Position numbers and translations under genes: made by a program. The notes under the pieces were generated by a model. It searched no databases and was not told the origin of the DNA. It saw only the letters and a program-made list of their open reading frames with translations. From Clostridiales bacterium (GTDB taxonomy: Bacteria; Bacillota; Clostridia; Lachnospirales; Lachnospiraceae), in NCBI GenBank assembly GCA_023663185.1, contig JAMPHY010000007.1, positions 95,297 through 159,296 on the forward strand: a stretch of DNA of 64,000 bases, given 5' to 3'. Positions 1-6,775 of the stretch are shown piece after piece. Position 1 is the stretch's first letter, and every line of letters begins with the position of its first letter.

Positions 1-1
1 T

Positions 2-1552
2 GACATTTTGGACAGCTTCCGCACCCAAGACGCAGTAGAGGGAGAAAAGGAAGCTTATTATCCCGTAAGTATATATTGCAGCGAGTGCCATAGGGATACC
101 ACGAAGATAGTATCTTATTCCGATGCGGAGAAGAAAGCAGAATATGAGTGCAAATGCGGTCATCATGGGACGTTTGATTTTAATACTGATACCGACTGTA
201 AGCTGGCGTGGAAGATTGACTGGCCGATGAGATGGATGTACGAGCATGTAGATTTTGAACCCGGCGGAAAAGACCATGCCGCGCCGAGAGGCTCATATGA
301 TACAAGCAGGGTTATTGCGGAAAAGATTTTCGGCTTCAAGGCGCCGATTTTCAAAGGCTATGAGTTTATCGGTATCAAAGGAACGACAGGAAAAATGTCA
401 GGTTCGTCAGGACTGAATATGACGCCCGATACGCTTTTGAAGATTTACCAGCCGGAAATTTTGCTGTGGTTGTATGCAAGAGTCGAAGCAAACAAGGCGT
501 TTGATTTGTGTTTTGACGATGGTATATTGCGTCAGTATTTTGAATTTGATAAACAGTACGACCAGTATATAAAGGGAGAAGCCGACGACCATGTGAAATC
601 CATTATGGAGAGTTGTCTGCTTACGAATAAGCCGGTTAAGACGGTGCCGATGTCTCTGCTTGTTCAGTTAGGCTCAATAGTTGATTTTAATGTGCCGATG
701 CTTGAGACAGTGTTTGAAAAGATTGGACAGCCTTATAAATATGCAGATTTTGAAGAGCGGCTTGAGCTGGCAAAATACTGGCTGGAAAACTGCGCGCCTG
801 AGAACGCCAATAAGCTTGTTCCATATCGTAATTGGGAAGTATACGAGCAGTTAAATGACGAACAGAAGAAGGAAATTTCCCTGCTGCATGATTATCTGGT
901 GAATGAAAATTATACATTGGACGAGCTTAATTTCAAATTGTATGAAATCAGTAAGATTGTATATGGAGCGGATTCGCCTGAACTTAAAAAGATTCAGGGA
1001 GAATTTTTTAAAACGGTTTATAAGTTGCTGCTTAATAAAGAAAAGGGACCAAGACTCTATTTGTTCCTGTATGCAATAGATAAAGAGCGTTTTGTTCATC
1101 TGCTTGATTTTTCAAGCGAAAAGACGGAAGAAGAAAAGACTCCTTTGTCGGAACTAAATAAAGAGCCTGAAAAAGAAGAGAAGAAAATAGAATACGGCGA
1201 ACCCGATACTGTAGAGCCTGTTAAAGAGCAGATTAATCTGGATACTTTTAATCAGCTTGATTTGAGGGTATGCAAGGTTTTAAAATGTCAGGAGATTAGG
1301 AAATCCCATAGCTGTTATAAACTGACCTTGTTTGACGGAATCAAGGAACGTACAATTGTTTCTTCCATCAAAGCGTATTATACGCCGGAGGAATTAGTCG
1401 GTAAGAAGATTATCGTAATTGCCAATCTTGAGCCAGCCAGAATAACAGGCGTAACCAGCGAAGGAATGCTGCTTGCAGCGACCAATAACGCATGCGGCTG
1501 TCAGGTAATCTTTGTAGACGATATTGTGCCGGAAGGGACTATGATTCGGTGA
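2..1552 (+). CDS. lysS: class I lysyl-tRNA synthetase with C-terminal tRNA-binding domain (5' end cut by window)
   Basis: Charges tRNA-Lys with lysine in the cytoplasm. The reading frame is open to the window edge, so the N-terminal Rossmann part with the HIGH-type motif is missing and the TTG at 8 is not a real start. Seen: a CxxC pair and a second CxC pair (zinc-ribbon-like), the class I LysRS block WPMRW...VDFEPGGKDH, then KMSGSSG, the class I KMSKS loop. A helical anticodon-binding region follows, then a charged E/K-rich linker near residues 375-410 and a C-terminal OB-fold of about 100 residues (LDLRVCKVL...EGMLLAA) of the EMAPII/Trbp111/MetG type. Class I LysRS is typical of archaea and scattered bacteria; the appended tRNA-binding domain is found in part of the family. 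A hairpin terminator follows 2 nt after the stop. Confidence 0.93.
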   Translation, partial: DILDSFRTQDAVEGEKEAYYPVSIYCSECHRDTTKIVSYSDAEKKAEYECKCGHHGTFDFNTDTDCKLAWKIDWPMRWMYEHVDFEPGGKDHAAPRGSYDTSRVIAEKIFGFKAPIFKGYEFIGIKGTTGKMSGSSGLNMTPDTLLKIYQPEILLWLYARVEANKAFDLCFDDGILRQYFEFDKQYDQYIKGEADDHVKSIMESCLLTNKPVKTVPMSLLVQLGSIVDFNVPMLETVFEKIGQPYKYADFEERLELAKYWLENCAPENANKLVPYRNWEVYEQLNDEQKKEISLLHDYLVNENYTLDELNFKLYEISKIVYGADSPELKKIQGEFFKTVYKLLLNKEKGPRLYLFLYAIDKERFVHLLDFSSEKTEEEKTPLSELNKEPEKEEKKIEYGEPDTVEPVKEQINLDTFNQLDLRVCKVLKCQEIRKSHSCYKLTLFDGIKERTIVSSIKAYYTPEELVGKKIIVIANLEPARITGVTSEGMLLAATNNACGCQVIFVDDIVPEGTMIR

Positions 1553-1554
1553 TT

Positions 1555-1611
1555 AAAATTATTTCCAGCCGCGAACGACGTTTTTTTACGTTGACGGCTG
1601 GAAATAATTTT
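1555..1611 (+). repeat. GAACGA hairpin repeat, copy 1; also terminator of the LysRS gene
   Basis: A perfect 17-bp inverted repeat (arms 1555-1571 and 1595-1611, inner ends CAGCCG/CGGCTG) encloses a 23-nt spacer that holds GAACGA, a T-run and CGTTGA. The right arm runs into a T-run, so it can act as an intrinsic terminator for the upstream gene. Two related copies with the same 23-nt spacer length occur at 3067 and 8740, which makes this a repeat family and not a chance terminator. Confidence 0.85.
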
Positions 1612-1619
1612 TGTATAAT
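1591..1619 (+). promoter_or_regulatory. promoter formed partly inside the hairpin repeat; leaderless start predicted
   Basis: TTGACG at 1591-1596, 17 nt, then TATAAT at 1614-1619. The -35 box lies in the loop and right arm of hairpin copy 1. Transcription would begin about 7 nt after the -10 box, that is at the ATG at 1626, and no Shine-Dalgarno sequence is visible before that ATG. The mRNA is therefore probably leaderless. Confidence 0.6.
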
Positions 1620-1625
1620 TAAATT

Positions 1626-3068
1626 ATGGTAGGAAGAAAAAAAGAACAAGAAGAATTAAATAATATTTATAACAGTAATAATGCACAATTAGTAGCAGTT
1701 TACGGACGAAGAAGAGTTGGTAAAACATATCTGGTGGACGAAACATTTAAAGGAAAGATAACATTTAGGCATGCCGGATTATCTCCTGTAGAGATAGGGA
1801 AAGGAGCCTCTACAAGCCCATTAAAAGCGCAGCTTAAACATTTTTATAATTCCTTAATACTTCATGGTATGGAGAAAACTGAATGTCCGGATAACTGGCT
1901 GGATGCTTTTTTAATGTTAGAGATACTTTTGGAACGCAAAAATGCTTTTGAAAAGCAAGTAGTATTTTTAGACGAACTTCCGTGGATTGATACTCATAAG
2001 TCAGGATTTATTACGGCATTTGAAGGCTTTTGGAATACATGGGGGTGTCATAGGGATAATCTTATCGTTATTGTTTGTGGCAGTGCGACATCTTGGATTA
2101 CAGATAATTTAATCAATAATCATGGGGGATTATATAATCGACTTACCTATGAAATTAAATTATCACCTTTTTCATTAGGGGAATGCGAACAATATTTTAT
2201 AGAGAAGGGAATTAAACTGTCCCGTTATGATATTGCACAAGCATACATGATTACAGGCGGGATTCCATATTATTTAAGTTATTTTAAAAAGGGAAAGAGC
2301 TTATCGCAAAATGTAGATGAACTTTTCTTTGTGAAAAATGCAAAATTAAAAAATGAGTTTGTGCGTTTATTTTTATCTATATTTAACCGTCCGGAAATGA
2401 TGATGTCTATTATTAAATTCTTAAGCACAAGAAATGCCGGATATACAAGAAGTGAAATCGCGGCTAAAACCGGATATTCCGTTGGTGGAACTCTTTCATT
2501 AGCGCTTAAAGCTTTGATTGAAAGTGATTTTGTTGTAAAGTATGTTCCGTTTGGGTACAGTAAAAGAAAGGAACATTACAAACTGGTCGATTCATTCTGC
2601 ATGTTTTATATTAAGTTTGTGGAAAATAAAAGCAAACTTAATGAAACATTTTGGCAGCAAAGTCAGGCAGCCCAGAGTGTAGTATCATGGCGTGGATTTG
2701 CATTTGAAGGAGTATGCTTTAATCATATCAATCAGATTAAGCATGCACTGGGGATAAGCGGAGTAAATGCAGTTTATTCGGCTTGGTCAAAGAGAGAAGA
2801 TGATGAAGAAGGAACACAGGTTGATTTAATCATTGAGAGAAAAGATAATGTTGTCAACATGTGTGAGATAAAATTTTATGGTAATGATTTTAGTGTGAGT
2901 AAGGATTATTATAAGACATTGATAAACAGACAAGAATTATTATCAAAAGAATTGCCTTCAAAGATGATTATTCACAATACGTTAATTACAACGTATGGGC
3001 TTAAATATAATGAGTATAGCAGTTTCTTCGACAATGTAGTTATTTTAAATGATTTGTTCATAAATTAA
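1626..3068 (+). CDS. AAA ATPase fused to a DUF234-type PD-(D/E)XK nuclease-like domain
   Basis: A 480-residue protein of the archaeal-ATPase/DUF234 type. Seen: a P-loop GRRRVGKT at residues 27-34, a Walker B VVFLDELPW at 112-120, a winged-helix stretch near residues 250-310 (RSEIAAKTGYSVGGTLSLAL), and a C-terminal nuclease-like core with D400 and E414-x-K416 (VDLII...CEIKF). Such proteins are frequent in accessory regions of anaerobes and archaea; their cellular role is not settled, and DNA or mobile-element related functions have been suggested. The gene stands alone, bracketed by two copies of the same hairpin repeat, the second of which overlaps its stop codon. There is no ribosome binding site, so a leaderless mRNA is likely. 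The ATPase assignment is secure; the nuclease activity is inferred from the motif only. Confidence 0.88.
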   Translation: MVGRKKEQEELNNIYNSNNAQLVAVYGRRRVGKTYLVDETFKGKITFRHAGLSPVEIGKGASTSPLKAQLKHFYNSLILHGMEKTECPDNWLDAFLMLEILLERKNAFEKQVVFLDELPWIDTHKSGFITAFEGFWNTWGCHRDNLIVIVCGSATSWITDNLINNHGGLYNRLTYEIKLSPFSLGECEQYFIEKGIKLSRYDIAQAYMITGGIPYYLSYFKKGKSLSQNVDELFFVKNAKLKNEFVRLFLSIFNRPEMMMSIIKFLSTRNAGYTRSEIAAKTGYSVGGTLSLALKALIESDFVVKYVPFGYSKRKEHYKLVDSFCMFYIKFVENKSKLNETFWQQSQAAQSVVSWRGFAFEGVCFNHINQIKHALGISGVNAVYSAWSKREDDEEGTQVDLIIERKDNVVNMCEIKFYGNDFSVSKDYYKTLINRQELLSKELPSKMIIHNTLITTYGLKYNEYSSFFDNVVILNDLFIN

Positions 3069-3123
3069 AATTATAATCAGCCGCGAACGAAGATTTTTGT
3101 TGTTCGCGGCTGATTATAATTTT
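3067..3123 (+). repeat. GAACGA hairpin repeat, copy 2; bidirectional terminator
   Basis: A perfect 22-bp stem (3067-3088 with 3102-3123) and a 13-nt loop. It shares CAGCCG, GAACGA, GATTTTTG and CGGCTG with the copies at 1555 and 8740. It sits exactly between the convergent ATPase and XRE genes, overlapping the last bases of both, with A/T runs on each side, so it can terminate both transcripts. Confidence 0.85.
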
Positions 3124-3491
3124 TATGATACATCGCTTTGCCCCATGTTATCTGTATGGGAATGTAATGATTCTTTTTTCTGTTTTTGCCTTATAAACGC
3201 TTTTCCCTGCTCTAAATATAATTCCTGCTGTTCTTCTGATAGGGAGCGGAAAATATGCAGGAGAATTTCTTCGTTATGAGTATGTCCGCCTTTTACCATA
3301 TGATTAAGTAGAAAATCTGTTGTCACCTGAAAATAATCCGCAATACAAACCAATGTAGCATAATCAGGTTCACGAATATTCTGAATATAATTTCCCATCG
3401 CAGAAGGGGAAAGAGTCAGCTCTTCTGCTAGTTGTTTCTGCGTCATACCATATTGTTCTAACAATTCTTTTATATTTTCGCCAAGCTTCAT
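3123..3491 (-). CDS. XRE-family transcriptional regulator
   Basis: A 122-residue DNA-binding protein. An N-terminal Cro/C1-type helix-turn-helix spans residues 3-62 (QYGMTQKQLAEELTLSPSAMGNYIQ), followed by a short helical C-terminal segment, probably for dimerisation, and a charged tail. The start ATG at 3491 is the first residue of the conserved domain. It is transcribed away from the CDC-fold operon at 3717 and shares its upstream region, where a 10-bp inverted repeat (3519-3552) and a consensus promoter lie. It is therefore the likely local repressor of itself and of that operon. The regulatory link is inferred from position. Confidence 0.9.
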   Translation of the reverse strand: MKLGENIKELLEQYGMTQKQLAEELTLSPSAMGNYIQNIREPDYATLVCIADYFQVTTDFLLNHMVKGGHTHNEEILLHIFRSLSEEQQELYLEQGKAFIRQKQKKESLHSHTDNMGQSDVS

Positions 3492-3518
3492 ATTCCACTA
3501 TCCTCTTTCCCTATTAGT

Positions 3519-3552
3519 AACCGTTCATGTATGTTCCAGACAATGAACTGTT
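3519..3552. promoter_or_regulatory. inverted-repeat operator candidate for the XRE regulator
   Basis: AACCGTTCAT (3519-3528) and ATGAACTGTT (3543-3552) form a 10-bp inverted repeat with one mismatch, separated by 14 nt. It lies 28 nt upstream of the XRE start codon in the shared upstream region. A second, smaller dyad (ACAC...GTGT) lies inside the operon promoter spacer near 3616-3628. Confidence 0.5.
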
Positions 3553-3607
3553 ACATCTAATATTAACTAAGCAATTCCATATTCTGTTATTTTGAACACA
3601 CTATGAG

Positions 3608-3636
3608 TTGACAATACACGTTATGTGTTTTATAAT
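3608..3636 (+). promoter_or_regulatory. consensus sigma-A promoter of the CDC-fold operon
   Basis: TTGACA at 3608-3613 and TATAAT at 3631-3636, with a 17-nt spacer, match the vegetative consensus exactly. The predicted start near 3643 gives a leader of about 74 nt before the ATG at 3717. A promoter this strong next to a repressor gene suggests the operon is normally held off. Confidence 0.8.
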
Positions 3637-3716
3637 ATTTACTAAATTTCTTTATTTTTTAGAACAAAATAAAAATGTGCATAATCATGTAAGCTAAATT
3701 GAAAGGAGTACAAAAG

Positions 3717-5600
3717 ATGGATGCCAATATGAAAACCCTTGAGCAAAAACAAAATGTAGGCAATGAATCCGAAAACGGCAAGGAGCAGGAGTTGTTCTTA
3801 AAAATCGAGGAATTAAACGACGCTTGGAATGAACTGAATATTAAAAGGCATAATTTGTATAATCAGAAAAATTCAATGGATAAACAGGCAGCAGCGCTGA
3901 ATAGCGAAAAGATTAAACAGCAGACCAGACTCCGTAAATTGAAATCTTCAAAGGCGTTTGTTGTTTTTATGCTGTACTTTGTGGCTGTCATGATTGGCGG
4001 CGCTGTTTTGAAGTATGAAAATACAGATTATAGTGCTAATAAAAGCATGTTATCTTCCAGTCATAATGAGAAGATTAATGCTTTAGATAATTCCCGTGAT
4101 AACATGATACAGCAGATAAATGATTTGCAAGAGGATATAGCAAAGCGGGAAGAAGTTCTTGCACAACAAAAATTAGCTAATCAACAACTCTCTATAAAAG
4201 AGGAACTCGCATCTCAAGGCGGACTTTCAGGTGTTACGGATACCGTTTTGACGGAAGAAAACCGCAAAGAACTGGATGCCTATATTGCGTCGCTTAATCG
4301 TTATCCTACTAAGCGGATACAGCAAAAGAAAATTGATGATGTTTATTACTATGAAGTTGTACAAAAATATGATTTAGATAAATATAGGCTGAGTGATTCG
4401 GGTAATCCCGTTATTTATCCGGGGGCTATAATTCGAGGAGACTCACTTATGCAGGGAAGCCCCGATTATTCTTTAGTATCACAGGAACGAACGCCGATAA
4501 CACTTACTTGTAGTCGTGGCGGTTCAGTTCAACTGGAAGATGTCAACTATGGAACTGTAAAAGAAGCAGTTGCGCAGCTCTGGAATGATGCTATTCACGA
4601 ATATGCTGATAAATGGGAGTATGCGCTTCGTTATGTTAGAGATGAAGAAAGTCTGAATATGTCGCTTGGCATTGGGGTAAATGGTGTGGGCAGTGTCAAT
4701 TTTGGCATAAGTCAGAAAGAAAGCACTTCTACAATGGCAATTATCTATACAGAAACCTTTTTCACTGTTGCAACAGAGCCATTAAGCAGTGCCACCAGCT
4801 ACTTTCAATCCGGAAGTGACTTGGAATATTTGGGGAATTATGAACCTGCCTATGTCTCGTCGGTTGATTATGGAAGAATGATTATTGTACTGGTAACTGC
4901 TGAGATGTCGGAATCAGAATTGAATGCGGGACTTAGTGCCACTGTTAAAGGTGTTGATATTGGTGTGGACATCGAAAATATCAAAAAGGAACTTAAAGGC
5001 ACTTGCAAAATATGCAGCTATGGTGGAGATTCGGCTAAAACATTGCAGGTAGTCAGTGATGATGAGCGTAGCGGCGGACTGAAAGGCTGGTGGGATGATT
5101 TAATAAATGGCAAAACAAGTGAAATCAGCGGTTATAATCAGATAATTACAGCGGATGATTCTTATACCAATCCGGTGCCGCTGTCGTATCGCTTGAACTA
5201 TCTTTCCGACAACAGCAGCGTGCCTGCCGTGGCAATTATAAATGATAATATTATTTTAAAAGATACAGCGCGCCTCGTAACGATTACTTTGGAAGGAGAT
5301 TTAGCGGGTACTTTTAAATTATCCGATTCTGCCGATGCGATTGGCTATGTGGTAGATACAGACCAGATACAAATTACCAAAAAGGGTGAAACGAGTGGGG
5401 AAATACAATTTGTATGGGATTCTTCCAATCCTAATCATTTAACGGGTACTTTTAATGGTACGCTGGTATCGCTTCCGTTGGAGGAGATACCGGAAGGGAC
5501 TAAAAGCCGCGAACACGAATTTTATAGTGGTAGTGGATTTTTTAAGAAGTCTACATTTTTAAATATTCATATTTCAAGTGCCATATATGATATGCAATAA
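3717..5600 (+). CDS. membrane-tethered cholesterol-dependent-cytolysin-fold protein
   Basis: A 627-residue protein. The start is the ATG at 3717 behind AAAGGAG; the TTG 18 nt upstream lies on that Shine-Dalgarno sequence. Residues 25-78 form a charged coiled coil ending in a basic patch, 80-98 a single membrane helix, and 115-165 a second coiled coil. Residues from about 175 to the end align by eye with the thiol-activated cytolysins such as perfringolysin O: YPGA (234-237), NYGTV (277-281), TFFTVATE (347-354), SSVDYGRMI (381-389), the hinge YGGD (435-438) and PLSYRLNYLSDNS (488-500). The stretch 313-332 (alternating, glycine-rich) and 397-430 fall where the two pore-forming hairpins lie. There is no signal peptide; the positive-inside rule puts the CDC part outside. 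The tryptophan-rich undecapeptide of domain 4 is absent, so cholesterol binding is not expected. Pore formation and target are unknown. Confidence 0.85.
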   Translation: MDANMKTLEQKQNVGNESENGKEQELFLKIEELNDAWNELNIKRHNLYNQKNSMDKQAAALNSEKIKQQTRLRKLKSSKAFVVFMLYFVAVMIGGAVLKYENTDYSANKSMLSSSHNEKINALDNSRDNMIQQINDLQEDIAKREEVLAQQKLANQQLSIKEELASQGGLSGVTDTVLTEENRKELDAYIASLNRYPTKRIQQKKIDDVYYYEVVQKYDLDKYRLSDSGNPVIYPGAIIRGDSLMQGSPDYSLVSQERTPITLTCSRGGSVQLEDVNYGTVKEAVAQLWNDAIHEYADKWEYALRYVRDEESLNMSLGIGVNGVGSVNFGISQKESTSTMAIIYTETFFTVATEPLSSATSYFQSGSDLEYLGNYEPAYVSSVDYGRMIIVLVTAEMSESELNAGLSATVKGVDIGVDIENIKKELKGTCKICSYGGDSAKTLQVVSDDERSGGLKGWWDDLINGKTSEISGYNQIITADDSYTNPVPLSYRLNYLSDNSSVPAVAIINDNIILKDTARLVTITLEGDLAGTFKLSDSADAIGYVVDTDQIQITKKGETSGEIQFVWDSSNPNHLTGTFNGTLVSLPLEEIPEGTKSREHEFYSGSGFFKKSTFLNIHISSAIYDMQ

Positions 5601-5684
5601 ACAATAGATATACGCAATAAATATAAGCAATGGTTACTTATATAACATAAAAGATAAAATAAATATACAAAAGGAGAAATTAAC

Positions 5685-6074
5685 ATGGAGACTATCAAAT
5701 GCCCTGAATGTAACTGTAAAATCTCGGATAAAGCGTTATCATGCCCTAAGTGCGGCAGACCGCTCAGCATGGGCAGCGCATTTAACGATTTTCCACCACT
5801 GGATGCCGGAATCTATACTTCAAATGAAGATATTTATGCTCAAAATATGGAAGAAAGTCTCAAGAGCCGTTTAGTAGCATTTTTGCTATGCTTTTTTCTG
5901 GGATGTTTCGGCGCTCATAGATTTTATGTCGGAAAGACTAAAAGCGCTATACTGATGATAGTATTGTGTATTCTTGTTATTCCGAGTACGATATGGGCGT
6001 TTGTTGACTTTGTCATGATTATCTGCGGAACATTTACTGACAGCGAAGGACTTCCTCTCAAACGATGGGAATAA
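5685..6074 (+). CDS. zinc-ribbon plus TM2-domain membrane protein
   Basis: A 129-residue protein. A zinc ribbon sits at the N-terminus (CPEC at residues 6-9, CPKC at 20-23), followed by a short linker and a TM2 domain from about residue 60, with two hydrophobic helices and the family signature GCFGAHRFYVGK between them. TM2 proteins are small membrane proteins of unclear function, often next to zinc-ribbon domains. The ATG at 5685 follows AAGGAG. It is 84 nt downstream of the CDC-fold gene and 21 nt upstream of the coiled-coil gene, on the same strand and without a terminator, so it is the middle gene of the operon. A sensing or scaffold role is possible but unsupported. Confidence 0.85.
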   Translation: METIKCPECNCKISDKALSCPKCGRPLSMGSAFNDFPPLDAGIYTSNEDIYAQNMEESLKSRLVAFLLCFFLGCFGAHRFYVGKTKSAILMIVLCILVIPSTIWAFVDFVMIICGTFTDSEGLPLKRWE

Positions 6075-6095
6075 TAAAACAGGACAGGTGATAAC

Positions 6096-6587
6096 ATGAA
6101 ACTTTTTAAAAATAATAAAGAAAAAAAGCAAAATTCCAAAACACAAACCTCGTCATATGAAAATGGAAATTCTGCACCACTGAAAAAAAGCAACGAGGAA
6201 ATTTACAAAGAAAAAAGCCAGCAGTTAAAATATTGGCAGACAACATTTGAGAATGAGAAACAGATGCACGAACAACGAACTTTTCAACATAATGCTTATG
6301 TCGAGGGCATAAATAAAGAGTTGGCGCAGATTTCGGAACAGATGCAGGCAGTACGTGTGAAAGCTAAAAAGAGAATGATAGTATTTGGGATATTTTTTGT
6401 GATTTTGACAGTCGCAGTTGGTGGAGCAACCTATATGCTTAGAGATTATCACTCTCAAGAACTGGCGAAATATCAGCAGCAATTAGAAACTGAGCTGAGT
6501 GAATATACTAGCGAAATAGAAGTACAGAAACAGGATTTGCAACAGCAGATAGAAACTTTAACACAACAGTTGGACTCTTTACAATAA
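6096..6587 (+). CDS. single-pass membrane coiled-coil protein, stalk-like partner of the CDC-fold protein
   Basis: A 163-residue protein without a recognised domain. The first 40 residues are polar and lysine-rich, residues 42-93 form a cytoplasmic coiled coil ending in KAKKR, about 95-114 is a membrane helix (IVFGIFFVILTVAVGGATYM), and 117-163 is a glutamine-rich coiled coil outside. The order coiled coil, basic patch, helix, coiled coil repeats the N-terminal 165 residues of the CDC-fold protein at 3717, but this protein stops where the CDC domain would begin. It is the last gene of the operon; a terminator follows at 6615. The two stalks could pair with each other. That idea is inferred from architecture only. 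Confidence 0.8.
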   Translation: MKLFKNNKEKKQNSKTQTSSYENGNSAPLKKSNEEIYKEKSQQLKYWQTTFENEKQMHEQRTFQHNAYVEGINKELAQISEQMQAVRVKAKKRMIVFGIFFVILTVAVGGATYMLRDYHSQELAKYQQQLETELSEYTSEIEVQKQDLQQQIETLTQQLDSLQ

Positions 6588-6614
6588 GATTTGGTATAAC
6601 TAATTTGTTATGAG

Positions 6615-6649
6615 AGACGATTTATCAGTAGTGGTGAGTCGTCTTTTTT
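6615..6649 (+). terminator. intrinsic terminator of the CDC-fold operon
   Basis: AGACGAT (6615-6621) pairs with GTCGTCT (6638-6644) through 7 bp including one G-T pair, with a 16-nt loop and a run of six T. It lies 27 nt after the stop of the coiled-coil gene. Confidence 0.7.
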
Positions 6650-6713
6650 GTCTCGAAAATTATGTAATAATCGTGACAAAATTGTTTACCATACAAGGCT
6701 GCAATAAATCTTC

Positions 6714-6742
6714 TACCCATTTCCACATATTTTTTGTATAAT
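6714..6742 (+). promoter_or_regulatory. probable promoter of the GH42 gene
   Basis: A perfect TATAAT at 6737-6742. The hexamer 17 nt upstream (TACCCA) matches the -35 consensus poorly, so the promoter may need an activator. No operator dyad was found. Confidence 0.4.
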
Positions 6743-6775
6743 AAAATTACAAGAATATTATCGGAGGTCATGATT

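Noticed and set aside
5510-5530. Fourth copy of the GAACGA hairpin (AGCCGCGAACACGAA)
   Set aside because: It lies in the coding sequence of the CDC-fold protein and has no pairing arm.
3717-5600. Ordinary secreted cytolysin
   Set aside because: No signal peptide; an internal membrane helix and coiled coils precede the CDC part, and the undecapeptide is missing.
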